Below are positions 1 to 7,853 of a stretch of 64,000 nucleotides of DNA, in pieces. How positions within the stretch are numbered: the first letter of the stretch is position 1; each line of letters opens with the position of its first letter. Source of the DNA: Haliangium sp963772315 (GTDB taxonomy: Bacteria; Myxococcota_A; Polyangia; Haliangiales; Haliangiaceae); assembly GCA_963772315.1 (NCBI GenBank), contig CAVYWJ010000003.1:62001-126000 (forward strand), in the 5' to 3' direction. The position numbers and the translations under genes are program-made. The notes under the pieces are model-generated. The model searched no databases. It saw nothing but the letters and a program-made list of their open reading frames with translations, and was not told the DNA's origin.

Positions 1-245
1 GTCGCCTCGCACATTTCCTCGACCCGATCCAGCAGCTGGGCCGACTGCTCGAAAAAGAATCGGCCCGCGGGCGTGAGCTGCAGCGGCCTGGCCGCACGGT
101 CGATCAACTCCGCGCCCAGCTCCTCCTCGAGCTGGCGAATCTGCCGGCTGAGCGGCGGCTGGGCCATGTGCAGTCGCTGGGCGGCGCGGCTGAAGCTCAG
201 CTCGCGCGCGACCGCCTGGAAGTAACGCAGGTGTCTCAGTTCCAT
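1..245 (-). CDS. LysR-family regulator, CatM/BenM-like (partial)
   Basis: First 81 codons of a LysR-type transcriptional regulator; the remainder lies beyond the left edge of the window. Reading leftwards from ATG 245, the protein starts MELRHLRYFQAVARELSFSR and continues into a helix-turn-helix containing AQPPLSRQI, the recognition-helix sequence typical of the CatM/BenM/ClcR subgroup. It is transcribed away from catBA with about 100 bp between the start codons, the normal arrangement for a LysR activator of catechol genes. An ATAC-N7-GTAT site lies immediately upstream of its start. By family it would bind cis,cis-muconate, activate catBA and repress itself, but the inducer-binding domain is not in the window, so that role is inferred from context. 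Confidence 0.85.
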   Translation of the reverse strand, partial: MELRHLRYFQAVARELSFSRAAQRLHMAQPPLSRQIRQLEEELGAELIDRAARPLQLTPAGRFFFEQSAQLLDRVEEMCEA

Positions 246-247
246 CC

Positions 248-262
248 ATACCCTCCGGGTAT
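248..262. promoter_or_regulatory. CatM/BenM-type operator
   Basis: Perfect inverted repeat ATACCCTCCGGGTAT between the divergent LysR gene and catB. It matches the ATAC-N7-GTAT recognition pattern known for the muconate-responsive regulators BenM and CatM. It ends just before the LysR start codon and about 84 bp before the chosen catB start, so one site could serve both autoregulation and activation of catBA. Confidence 0.7.
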
Positions 263-345
263 CGAGCAGGACGAAAACGATATTGGACGGCGGCCGGTCC
301 CGCAACCATCATCTGCGAGAGATGACCGCGACACAGAAGCCGTCC

Positions 346-1506
346 ATGCGTACCACGCCCCGCATCGCGTCGATGGAGGCCATCCTGGTCGACCTGCCCA
401 CCGTCCGGGAGCACCGCCTGGCGATGACGACGATGACGACGCAGACGCTCGTGATCGTCCGCCTGCGCTGCGACGACGGCGTCGAGGGCGTGGGAGAGGC
501 GACCAGCATCGGCGGTCTGAGCTACGGCGAGCAGAGCCCGGAGGGCATCAAGCTCACCATCGACGCCTATCTGGCGCCGTTGCTCGCGGGCGCCGACGCT
601 GCGAACATCAACGCCACGATGAGCATGGCAGGACGGGCGGTGCAGGGGCACTCGTTCGCGAAGTCGGCCATCGAGACGGCGCTGCTCGATGCGCAGGGGC
701 AGCGCCTGGGACTGCCGGTGCATGCCCTGCTCGGCGGCGCCATCCGCACCGCCCTGCCCGTGCTCTGGACGCTCGCCAGCGGCGACACCGCCCGCGACAT
801 CGAGGAGGCACAGGCGCTGATCGCCGCGCGCCGGCACCGCGTGTTCAAGCTGAAGATCGGCCGCGGGGCGCTCGAGGCCGATGTGGCGCACGCAGCGGCG
901 ATCAAGCGCGCGCTGGGTGACGGCATCGGCGTCACCGTCAACGTGAACCAGGCATGGGACGAGGTGACGGCCACGCGCGGCGTGGCAGCCCTGGAAGCGG
1001 CGGGCATCGACCTGGTCGAGCAGCCGATCTCGCGCCGCCATCGCCGCGGCATGGCGCGCCTGGCGGCCCGCTTCGCGGTCCCGATCATGGCCGATGAGTC
1101 GCTGGACGGGCCCGAGGATGCGTTCGAGCTGGCGCGCGACGCGGCGGCCGACGTCTTCTCGCTCAAGATCTCCAAGGCAGGGGGGCCGCTCGCCACGCTG
1201 CGCACCGCGGCCGTGGCCGACGCTGCCGGCATCGCCCTGTACGGCGGCACCATGCTCGAAGGCAGCATCGGCAGCATTGCCTCGGCGCACGTCTTCGCCA
1301 CCTGCGCGCGCCTGAGCTGGGGCACCGAGCTGCTCGGGCCGCTGTTGCTGAAGGACGACGTGGTGGTGCAGCGCCCCGCGTACAGCGACTTCGAGCTTCA
1401 GCTCCCGCAGGACCCGGGGCTCGGCGTGCAGCTCGATGAGGACAAGCTCGATTTCTACCGCCGCGACCGTCAACGCACGCCCGTCTCGCTGCTCGTCAAG
1501 ATGTGA
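346..1506 (+). CDS. catB: Muconate cycloisomerase
   Basis: Converts cis,cis-muconate to muconolactone in the catechol branch of the beta-ketoadipate pathway; cytoplasmic enolase-superfamily enzyme. From ATG 346 it is 386 aa, close to the family's ~370. Visible signatures are the muconate-type N-terminus (EAILVDLPTVREHRLAM), the catalytic lysine in FKLKIG (about residue 170), the metal-binding MADES segment, the second lysine in SLKISKAGG (about 275) and GGTMLEGSIG near the C-terminus. Start codons at 283 (TTG) and 322 (ATG) are also open; 346 is preferred because AGAAG sits 6 nt upstream and the following residues match the family N-terminus. catA follows after 67 bp. No catC (muconolactone isomerase) is in the window. 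Confidence 0.9.
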   Translation: MRTTPRIASMEAILVDLPTVREHRLAMTTMTTQTLVIVRLRCDDGVEGVGEATSIGGLSYGEQSPEGIKLTIDAYLAPLLAGADAANINATMSMAGRAVQGHSFAKSAIETALLDAQGQRLGLPVHALLGGAIRTALPVLWTLASGDTARDIEEAQALIAARRHRVFKLKIGRGALEADVAHAAAIKRALGDGIGVTVNVNQAWDEVTATRGVAALEAAGIDLVEQPISRRHRRGMARLAARFAVPIMADESLDGPEDAFELARDAAADVFSLKISKAGGPLATLRTAAVADAAGIALYGGTMLEGSIGSIASAHVFATCARLSWGTELLGPLLLKDDVVVQRPAYSDFELQLPQDPGLGVQLDEDKLDFYRRDRQRTPVSLLVKM

Positions 1507-1573
1507 GCATGCGGTTCCAGACGCTCCTGTTCCACGCTTTCCCTTCACCAAAGACCGATGAGGAGACATCCAT

Positions 1574-2497
1574 ATGGCTGAACTGACCCCCTCCCAGCTG
1601 CTCGAGCTGGTTCACGGCACGCAGGTGGCCGCCGGCACCCCCCGGGTGCGCGAGCTCACCAGACGCATCGTCACCGATCTGTTCCGCACGATCGAAGACT
1701 GCAATGTGAAGCCCGACGAGTTCTGGGCCGTCGTGCAGTGGCTCACGCGCCTGGGCGCCAGCGACCAGGTGGGCCTCATCACCGCCGGCCTCGGCTTCGA
1801 CCGGCTGCTGGACATCCGCGAGGACGAGGCTGATCGCGCGGCCGGCCGGAACCCCGGCACACCGCGCGCGGTCGAGGGGCCGCTCTACGTCGCGGGCGCG
1901 CCGCTCAGCAAGGGCGAGGCCCGGCTGGACGACGGCAGCTTCGAGGGCGCGGTGCTGGTGATGGAAGGCCGGGTGCTCGATACCGGCGGCAAGCCGGTGG
2001 CCGGCGCGATCCTCGACGTGTGGCATGCCAACGAGAAGGGTCTCTACTCGCACTTCGACCCCGACCAGAAACCCTATCACCTGCGCCGTCGCATCGAGAC
2101 CGACGCACAGGGACGCTACCGCTTCCGCAGCTTCCTGCCGCCCGGCTATGCAGTTCCGCCGAACAGCCCGACCTCCGAGCTGTTCGGCGCGCTCGGTCGC
2201 CACGGCAACCGCCCCGCGCACATCCACTTCATGGTCACGGGCCGAGGCATGCGCACGCTGACCACGCAGATCAACATCCCGGGCGATACCTTCCTCGACG
2301 ACGACTTCGCGTTCGCGACCCGCGACGGCCTGGTCGTCGAGCTCGAGCAGGGCGCCAGCGCGGAGGGCTACGAGTCGCTCGACGTGCGGGCCCCCTTCAC
2401 CCGCGTGCGCTTCGACTTCGCGCTGCAGAAGGCGGCGAACGAGCGCGAGGCCGCGGCCGGATCGCGCTACGCCGGGGCAGCGGCGACAACCGATTGA
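1574..2497 (+). CDS. catA: Catechol 1,2-dioxygenase (intradiol)
   Basis: Non-haem Fe(III) enzyme that opens catechol between the two hydroxyls to give cis,cis-muconate, the substrate of the CatB encoded just upstream. The 307-aa length is normal for catechol 1,2-dioxygenases. The N-terminal helical dimerisation domain (roughly residues 1-100) is followed by the beta-sandwich catalytic domain. Candidate iron ligands are visible as the tyrosines in GPLYVAGAP and RYRFRSFLPPGY and the histidines in RPAHIHFMV. An AGGAG ribosome-binding site precedes ATG 1574. Hydroxyquinol or chlorocatechol preference cannot be excluded from sequence alone, but pairing with catB and the CatM-type operator favours catechol. 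Confidence 0.92.
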   Translation: MAELTPSQLLELVHGTQVAAGTPRVRELTRRIVTDLFRTIEDCNVKPDEFWAVVQWLTRLGASDQVGLITAGLGFDRLLDIREDEADRAAGRNPGTPRAVEGPLYVAGAPLSKGEARLDDGSFEGAVLVMEGRVLDTGGKPVAGAILDVWHANEKGLYSHFDPDQKPYHLRRRIETDAQGRYRFRSFLPPGYAVPPNSPTSELFGALGRHGNRPAHIHFMVTGRGMRTLTTQINIPGDTFLDDDFAFATRDGLVVELEQGASAEGYESLDVRAPFTRVRFDFALQKAANEREAAAGSRYAGAAATTD

Positions 2498-2505
2498 CGC
2501 GCTGA

Positions 2506-2528
2506 ACCGGCGCTGGATCGGCGCCGGT
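2506..2528. terminator. Hairpin between convergent catA and dinB
   Basis: Perfect 8-bp stem ACCGGCGC / GCGCCGGT with a 7-nt loop in the 73-bp gap between the ends of catA (+) and dinB (-). There is no clear U-tract on either strand. Placement between convergent genes suggests a bidirectional terminator. Confidence 0.4.
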
Positions 2529-2570
2529 CCGGTCGAGCTTCGCGGGGCGCGGTTTCCGGACACCGCGACG

Positions 2571-3689
2571 CTACAGCGCGAGCACCAGCTGCTCGCGTGG
2601 CACCTCGCGCGGCGGATCGAAGCTCGACATCGAGATACCGGCGAGGCGGATGCTCTTGGCCAGCGGGAACAACGACGCCACCAGCTCGAGGCTCACCCGC
2701 TCGAGCACCTCGCGGCTGGCGATGGGCGCAGGCGCGGTGCGGCTGCGCGTGATCAGCTGGAAATCGGCGTATCGGATCTTCAGCGTGACCGTCCGCCCCG
2801 AGATCCTGTTCTTCTCGCAATACGCCCAGACTGACTCGATCGCCGGCCGGACGCCCGCCACCAGCTCGTCGTGCGTGGTCAGATCACGGTCGAACGTCGT
2901 CTCCGACCCGACCGACTTGCGCGGCCGGCCCGGCTGCACGGCCCGGTGATCGACGCCGCGCGCCATCCAGTAATAGTACTCGCCCGACTTGCCGAAGTGC
3001 TGGTGTAGCAGCTCGCGCGTCTGGGCGCGCAGATCCGCGCCGGTGAAGATGCCGAGCCGGTTCATCCTCTCGGCCGTGACCGGCCCGATGCCGTGGAACT
3101 TCGCGACCGGCAGCACCTCGACGAACGCTGCACCTTGCTCGGGCCGGATCACCGTCAGCCCGTCGGGCTTGCGATGCTCGGACGCGAGCTTGGCCAGGAA
3201 CTTGTTATAGGACACGCCGGCGGACGCCGTGAGGCCGGTCTCGGCGCGGATGCGCGCGCGGATCTCCTGCGCGATCAGCGTGGCTGACGGCAGGTTCTTC
3301 AGGTTGCATGTGACGTCGAGGTAAGCCTCGTCGAGCGACAGGGGCTCCACGAGCGGCGTGTAGTCGGTGAAGATCGCGCGGATCTGGCGCGACACCTCCT
3401 TGTAGACATCGAAGCGCGGCTTGACGAACACCAGCTCCGGGCAGTTCCTCAGCGCCGCCACCGATGGCATCGCGGATCGTACGCCGAAGGCACGTGCCTC
3501 GTAGCTGGCCGCCGCGACCACGCCCCGTTGTTGCGAGCCACCGACCGCGACCGGCCGACCACGTAGCTCGGGGTGATCGCGCTGCTCGACGGACGCGTAG
3601 AAAGCATCCATGTCGATATGGACGATCTTCCGTCCCTCCGGGCCGGCGGCCCCGGCGGCTGCATCTTCGAGCGGCTGGTCGGTCGTCAC
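2571..3689 (-). CDS. dinB: DNA polymerase IV (Y-family, translesion)
   Basis: Error-prone translesion DNA polymerase. From GTG 3689 it is 372 aa, typical of Pol IV. Visible motifs are the N-terminal catalytic HIDMDAFYASVEQ, the second acidic cluster SLDEAYLDV, a helix-hairpin-helix in FHGIGPVTAERMNRLG, the little-finger domain (FDRDLTTHDEL onwards) and a C-terminal QLVLAL resembling the beta-clamp-binding tail QLVLGL of E. coli Pol IV. The open frame extends to 3908, but that part overlaps nat and has no Pol IV similarity. GTG 3689 lies 18 bp after the nat stop with AGG just upstream, so the two genes probably form one minus-strand transcript. Confidence 0.92.
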   Translation of the reverse strand: MTTDQPLEDAAAGAAGPEGRKIVHIDMDAFYASVEQRDHPELRGRPVAVGGSQQRGVVAAASYEARAFGVRSAMPSVAALRNCPELVFVKPRFDVYKEVSRQIRAIFTDYTPLVEPLSLDEAYLDVTCNLKNLPSATLIAQEIRARIRAETGLTASAGVSYNKFLAKLASEHRKPDGLTVIRPEQGAAFVEVLPVAKFHGIGPVTAERMNRLGIFTGADLRAQTRELLHQHFGKSGEYYYWMARGVDHRAVQPGRPRKSVGSETTFDRDLTTHDELVAGVRPAIESVWAYCEKNRISGRTVTLKIRYADFQLITRSRTAPAPIASREVLERVSLELVASLFPLAKSIRLAGISMSSFDPPREVPREQLVLAL

Positions 3690-3706
3690 GATGGTCCTGG
3701 TGCCCT

Positions 3707-4471
3707 CTACGACAGCTCGATTCCGAAATACTGCCGCAGCGCCGCCTCGTACTCGATCTGGCCGGTCAGCTCGCGCTCCTGCCGTTGACCATGCTCGGTG
3801 ACGATGAGACGCGTATCGCTGATGCTGATCCGGCCCTGCGGCGTGGCCAGCGAGCAGATGCGCTTCTGCGTGAAGTGCGACTGCGGCGAGGTTTGCATGT
3901 AGTGACACATCTCGGCAAAGTCGCCCAGCTGCCGTGGCTGCAGGGTGAGCTGGTACTGCGCCTTCCAGATCTGCGCAGCATCACGGCTCCAGTAGGTCCA
4001 GTCGTCGCCGTCGCGGGTCAGGCGATAGACCCCCCACGGCTGTGATTGCTCGCCCGGGTCATCGAGCTGGAGCGGCTCCCGGAAGCACTCCCCGAAGCCC
4101 ACGTCGGCCAGCCAGCGCTCCTCCAGCTGCACCAGCAGGAGCAGGTGATCGAACTCCGGTCCGAAGTCGCCGTTGGCGCGGGCCACGCGCGCCGACAGCA
4201 GGGTGACGTCGAAGCCCAGCTCGCGCAGCAGGGCCGCGAAGAGGCCGTTCAGCTCGTAACAGAAGCCGCCCCGCCGCGACGCGACGATCTTGTGAAAGAA
4301 GGCCGCCTCGTCGGGCACGATGGGCCGGCCCAGGTGGATATCCAGGTTCTCGAAGGGGACGGCCAGCAGGTGGGCGTGGTGCAGGGCGAGCAAGGTTTCG
4401 GCAGTCGGGACGAGTGGACCATGATAGCCGATGCGCTGCAGGTAATCTTCCAGTCTCATGAGTGGCTCCAT
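3707..4471 (-). CDS. nat: Arylamine N-acetyltransferase
   Basis: Acetyl-CoA-dependent N-acetylation of arylamines and hydrazines; cytoplasmic, cysteine-protease-like fold. The 254-aa product has the full catalytic triad: Cys71 in RRGGFCYELN, His109 in FDHLLLLV and Asp123 in LADVGFG. The N-terminal VPFENLDIHLGRPI segment is also diagnostic. ATG 4459 (MRLEDYLQRI) is an equally possible start. The gene lies upstream of dinB on the same strand; no functional link is evident. Confidence 0.9.
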   Translation of the reverse strand: MEPLMRLEDYLQRIGYHGPLVPTAETLLALHHAHLLAVPFENLDIHLGRPIVPDEAAFFHKIVASRRGGFCYELNGLFAALLRELGFDVTLLSARVARANGDFGPEFDHLLLLVQLEERWLADVGFGECFREPLQLDDPGEQSQPWGVYRLTRDGDDWTYWSRDAAQIWKAQYQLTLQPRQLGDFAEMCHYMQTSPQSHFTQKRICSLATPQGRISISDTRLIVTEHGQRQERELTGQIEYEAALRQYFGIELS

Positions 4472-4645
4472 GCGTCACCCCCGGTCCGCGAGGCGCTGGC
4501 GCCGGTGGTGGCAACTACCTTCCGGTAAGTGCTTGTCTGGGGGCAAGTACTTCGGCGCCTGCGCGCGGCGGGAGCCCGGGTGATCCCGGCTCAGCGGGGC
4601 ACTCGCCCTTCACACGCAGTGAAAGGGCTGGTAACTTTGCCCCTG

Positions 4646-5596
4646 ATGGCGACCGTCTCGCACCTGGAGGAGCACCGCGCAGCGCTGACCGGCCACTGCT
4701 ACCGCATGCTGGGCTCGGCGGCCGAGGCCGACGATGCGGTCCAGGAGACCATGGTGCGGGCGTGGCGCAGCCTGGAGCGGTTCGAGGAGCGCTCGTCGCT
4801 GCGGACCTGGCTGTACCGCATCGCCACCCACGTGTGCCTCGACGCGCTGGCCGATCGCTCGCGCCGGGCGCGCCCGATGGAGCTCGGGCCGGTCGGCTCG
4901 ATCGACGACACGCTGACCGCGCTGCCGGGCTCGCGCTGGATCGAGCCGATCCCGGATGCCCTCGCCCTGCCGGCCGACGCCGATCCCGCCGAGCTGGTCG
5001 TGCTGCGTGAGAGCATCCGCCTCGCGTTCGTGGCGGCGCTCCAGCACCTGCCCCCGAAGCAGCGCGCGGCGCTGCTCCTGGCCGAGGTCCTCGGCTGGAC
5101 GGCCGCCGAGATCGCGGACAGCCTCGACACCTCGGTCCCCGCGGTCAACAGCGCCCTGCAGCGAGCGCGGACGACGCTCGCTGCCAGCGACCTCAGCGCT
5201 GCCCGCGCGCCCCTGTCCGACACGCAGTCGACGCTGCTCACCCGCTACGTCAACGCGTTCGAGCGCTACGACGTCGATGCGCTCACCGAGCTGCTCCACC
5301 AGGACGCGACCATGTCGATGCCGCCGTACGCGCTCTGGCTCCGCGGTCACGACTCGATCCGCAGCTGGCTGCTGGGGCGTGGCGCGGGCTGCCGTGGGTC
5401 GCGCCTGGTGCCCACCGCGGCGTGCGGCTCACCCGCGTTCGGGCAGTACCGGCCCCGCGGACAGGGCGGTGGACACGCGCCATGGGCGCTGATCGTCCTC
5501 GAGCTGTCAGGCGACGGCATCGCCGCGATGAACTACTTCCTCGACACGGAGGCGCTGTTCCCGCGCTTCGGCCTGCCTCGCGAGCTCGCGCCGTAG
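4646..5596 (+). CDS. ECF sigma factor with SnoaL-like C-terminal domain
   Basis: RNA polymerase sigma-70 factor of the ECF type. From ATG 4646 it is 316 aa, much longer than a minimal ECF factor. Region 2 is clear (YRMLGSAAEADDAVQETMVR, then RTWLYRIATHVCLDAL), as is region 4 (LPPKQRAALLLAEVLGWTAA, then an HTH ending NSALQRAR). The C-terminal ~120 residues resemble the SnoaL/NTF2-like extension of SigJ/SigX5-type ECF factors, which in known cases tunes activity in place of an anti-sigma protein. No anti-sigma gene is adjacent. The start is chosen by homology because no strong ribosome-binding site is visible; the frame is open to 4529. Confidence 0.85.
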   Translation: MATVSHLEEHRAALTGHCYRMLGSAAEADDAVQETMVRAWRSLERFEERSSLRTWLYRIATHVCLDALADRSRRARPMELGPVGSIDDTLTALPGSRWIEPIPDALALPADADPAELVVLRESIRLAFVAALQHLPPKQRAALLLAEVLGWTAAEIADSLDTSVPAVNSALQRARTTLAASDLSAARAPLSDTQSTLLTRYVNAFERYDVDALTELLHQDATMSMPPYALWLRGHDSIRSWLLGRGAGCRGSRLVPTAACGSPAFGQYRPRGQGGGHAPWALIVLELSGDGIAAMNYFLDTEALFPRFGLPRELAP

Positions 5597-5710
5597 CCGG
5601 GGGCGGCCGGCGCGGGCGGTCAGCCGCGGCTCGGCGAATTTTTCTTCGCGCCACCGATGAGTGTGGTCCCCCGCGCGGATCTACAGAGAAACCAACGCAT
5701 GGAGGTACGT

Positions 5711-5782
5711 ATGGCCGAGAAGCAATCCCGTAAGGTCTTCATCAACCTGCCCGTTCGCGACCTGAAGCGGTCGATCGAGTAG
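5711..5782 (+). pseudogene. Truncated VOC/glyoxalase-family gene (23 codons left)
   Basis: A strong GGAGGT ribosome-binding site (5701-5706) precedes an ATG opening 23 codons that read like the conserved start of small VOC (glyoxalase/bleomycin-resistance) proteins: MAEKQSRKVFINLPVRDLKR, then SIE and a TAG stop. In intact relatives SIE is followed by FF and the rest of the first beta-alpha-beta-beta-beta unit. None of that is found before the end of thrS at 5826, so the gene appears to have lost everything after codon 23. Recognition rests on a short stretch. Confidence 0.55.
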
Positions 5783-5825
5783 ACACGCGCGAGCGTGACG
5801 CCGGCGGCACGCAGGCGCGCGGGCG

Positions 5826-7755
5826 CTACGGCAGCGCCGCTTCTCTGGACAGGATCGCCTCGAAGTCCTCGCGCTTCATGGTCTTCAGATCGTCGCCGCT
5901 GTATCTGCGCGGCGCGACGGCCCCCTGCTCCACTTCCTTGTCGCCGATGACCAGGGTGAAGGGAATCTTCTGCATCTGCGCGTCGCGGAACTTGGCCTGC
6001 ATGGTCATCCGGCGGTCATCGAGCTCCACCCGGTACCCGCTCTCCTGCAGCCGCGCGAGCACGGTGCGCGCGTAGTCGAGCTGCCGGTCGGCCACGGTGA
6101 CGATCGTCGCCTGGACCGGCGCCAGCCACACCGGAAACGCGCCCGCGAAGTGCTCGATCAGGATGGCGATGAAGCGCTCGAACGAGCCGTAGACCGCGCG
6201 GTGCAGGACCACCGGCCGGTGCGCGGCGTTGTCCTCCCCGATATAGGTGAGATCGAACCGCTCCGGCGCGTTGTAGTCGAGCTGGAACGTCCCGAGCTGC
6301 CACTTGCGGCCGATCGAGTCGGAGACGTCGAAGTCGATCTTCGGCCCGTAGAACGCGCCTTCGCCCGGCTTGAGCTCGTACGGCAGCCCGAGCCCGTCGA
6401 GCGCCGTCTTCAGCGCCGCCTCGGCGCGGTCCCACAGCGCGTCGTCTCCGATCCGCTGCTCCGGGCGGGTGGAGAACTTCGCCGAGTACTCCAGGCCCAG
6501 CGCCTTGTAGATCCTGTCGAGCAGGGCGACGAAGCGGTTCACCTCGTCCGAAATCTGGCTCTCCATGCAGTAGATGTGGCCGTCGTCCTGCTGGAACTGG
6601 CGCACCCGGGTCAGGCCGCCCAGCGTGCCCGAGGCCTCGTTGCGGTGGAGCACGTCCTGCGTGTGCAGGCGCAGCGGCAGCTCTCGATACGCAGTGCTTG
6701 GTCATCCCGTAATAGAGATGGTGCGACGGGCAGTTCATCGGCTTGATCGAGAAGTCGTGCTCCCCGGTCTCGCTGTCCAGCACGAGGAACATGTTCTCCT
6801 TGTACTTGCCCCAGTGCCCGGAGATCTCCCACAGCCCCTTGTTGTACAGGAGCGGCGTCTTGATCTCGTGGTAACCGTTCTCGCCGGTCAGCTTGCGCAT
6901 GTAGCTGGCGAGCACGGTGTAGAGCGCGGTCCCCTTCGGCGTCCAGAACGCGGCGCCCGGCGCGAACGGGTGGAAGTGGAACAGGTCCAGCTCCTTGCCC
7001 AGCTTGCGGTGGTCGCGCTTCTTGGCCTCCTCCTGCCGGTGCAGCCACTCCTGCAGCGCCTTCTTGTCGAAGAACGCGGTGCCGTAGATCCGCTGCAGCG
7101 AGGCGTTGCGGTGATCGCCGCGCCAGTAGGCGCCGCTCGAGGACAGCAGCTTGATCACGCCGATCTTGCCGGTCGAGGGCGAGTGTGGCCCCAGGCAGAA
7201 GTCGACCCAGTCGCCGTGCCGGTACAGCGTCAGCGTCTTGGCGCCCCTGGCCGCGATGTCGTTGATGATCTCCACCTTGAACTTCTCGCCCAGCTTCTCG
7301 AACAGCGCGATCGCCTCCTCCATCGAGACCTCCTCGCGACGGAACTCGAGGTTCTGGGCGACCTCCGCGTTCGCCGCCGCCTCGATCTTCTCCAGGTCCT
7401 CCGGCGTGAACGGCGAGTCCTTGAAGAAGTCGTAGTAGAAGCCGTCCTCGATGGCCGGCCCGATGGTCACCTGCGTCCCGGGAAACAGCCGCTGGACCAC
7501 GCTGGCCACGACGTGCGCGGCGTCGTGACGGATCACCTCCAGCGCCTCCGGCGACTTGCTGGTGAAGATCTGGAGCTTCGCGTCCTCTTCCAGGGGCCGG
7601 GTCAGGTCCCGCTCCTCACCATTCACCTTGGCGAAGACCGCCGCCTTGAACAGGCCAGGGCCAATTTGCTCGCGAACGAAGTCGCCGATCTTCGTTCCCT
7701 GCGGGATCGTCTTCTGACTGCCGTCCGGCAGGGTCACCGTCACGTGCTGTGCCAT
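5826..7755 (-). CDS. thrS: Threonyl-tRNA synthetase (one-base frameshift)
   Basis: Class II aminoacyl-tRNA synthetase charging tRNA-Thr. Starting at ATG 7755 (MAQHVTVTLPDGSQKTI) the order is TGS domain, the threonyl/alanyl editing region (HDAAHVVASVVQRLF), the catalytic core (FSIKPMNCPSH) and, in another frame, motif 3 (GSFERFIAILIEH) and the anticodon-binding domain (ARTVLARLQESGYRVELDDR). The frame changes at about 6690: one extra base after KHC separates the core from YRELPLRLHTQDVLHRNEAS. Removing it restores a full-length ~642-aa enzyme. ThrRS is normally essential, so a sequencing error, or a second intact copy elsewhere, is more likely than true loss. Confidence 0.88.
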
Positions 7756-7853
7756 GGGATCGGAGTACCATGTGGCTCCCCCGGGCAGCAAGATCGCCCC
7801 TTTACCCGACCCGAGAAGAGGTCGCGGCTCGGCGACGCGCGGTGCGCCGGACG

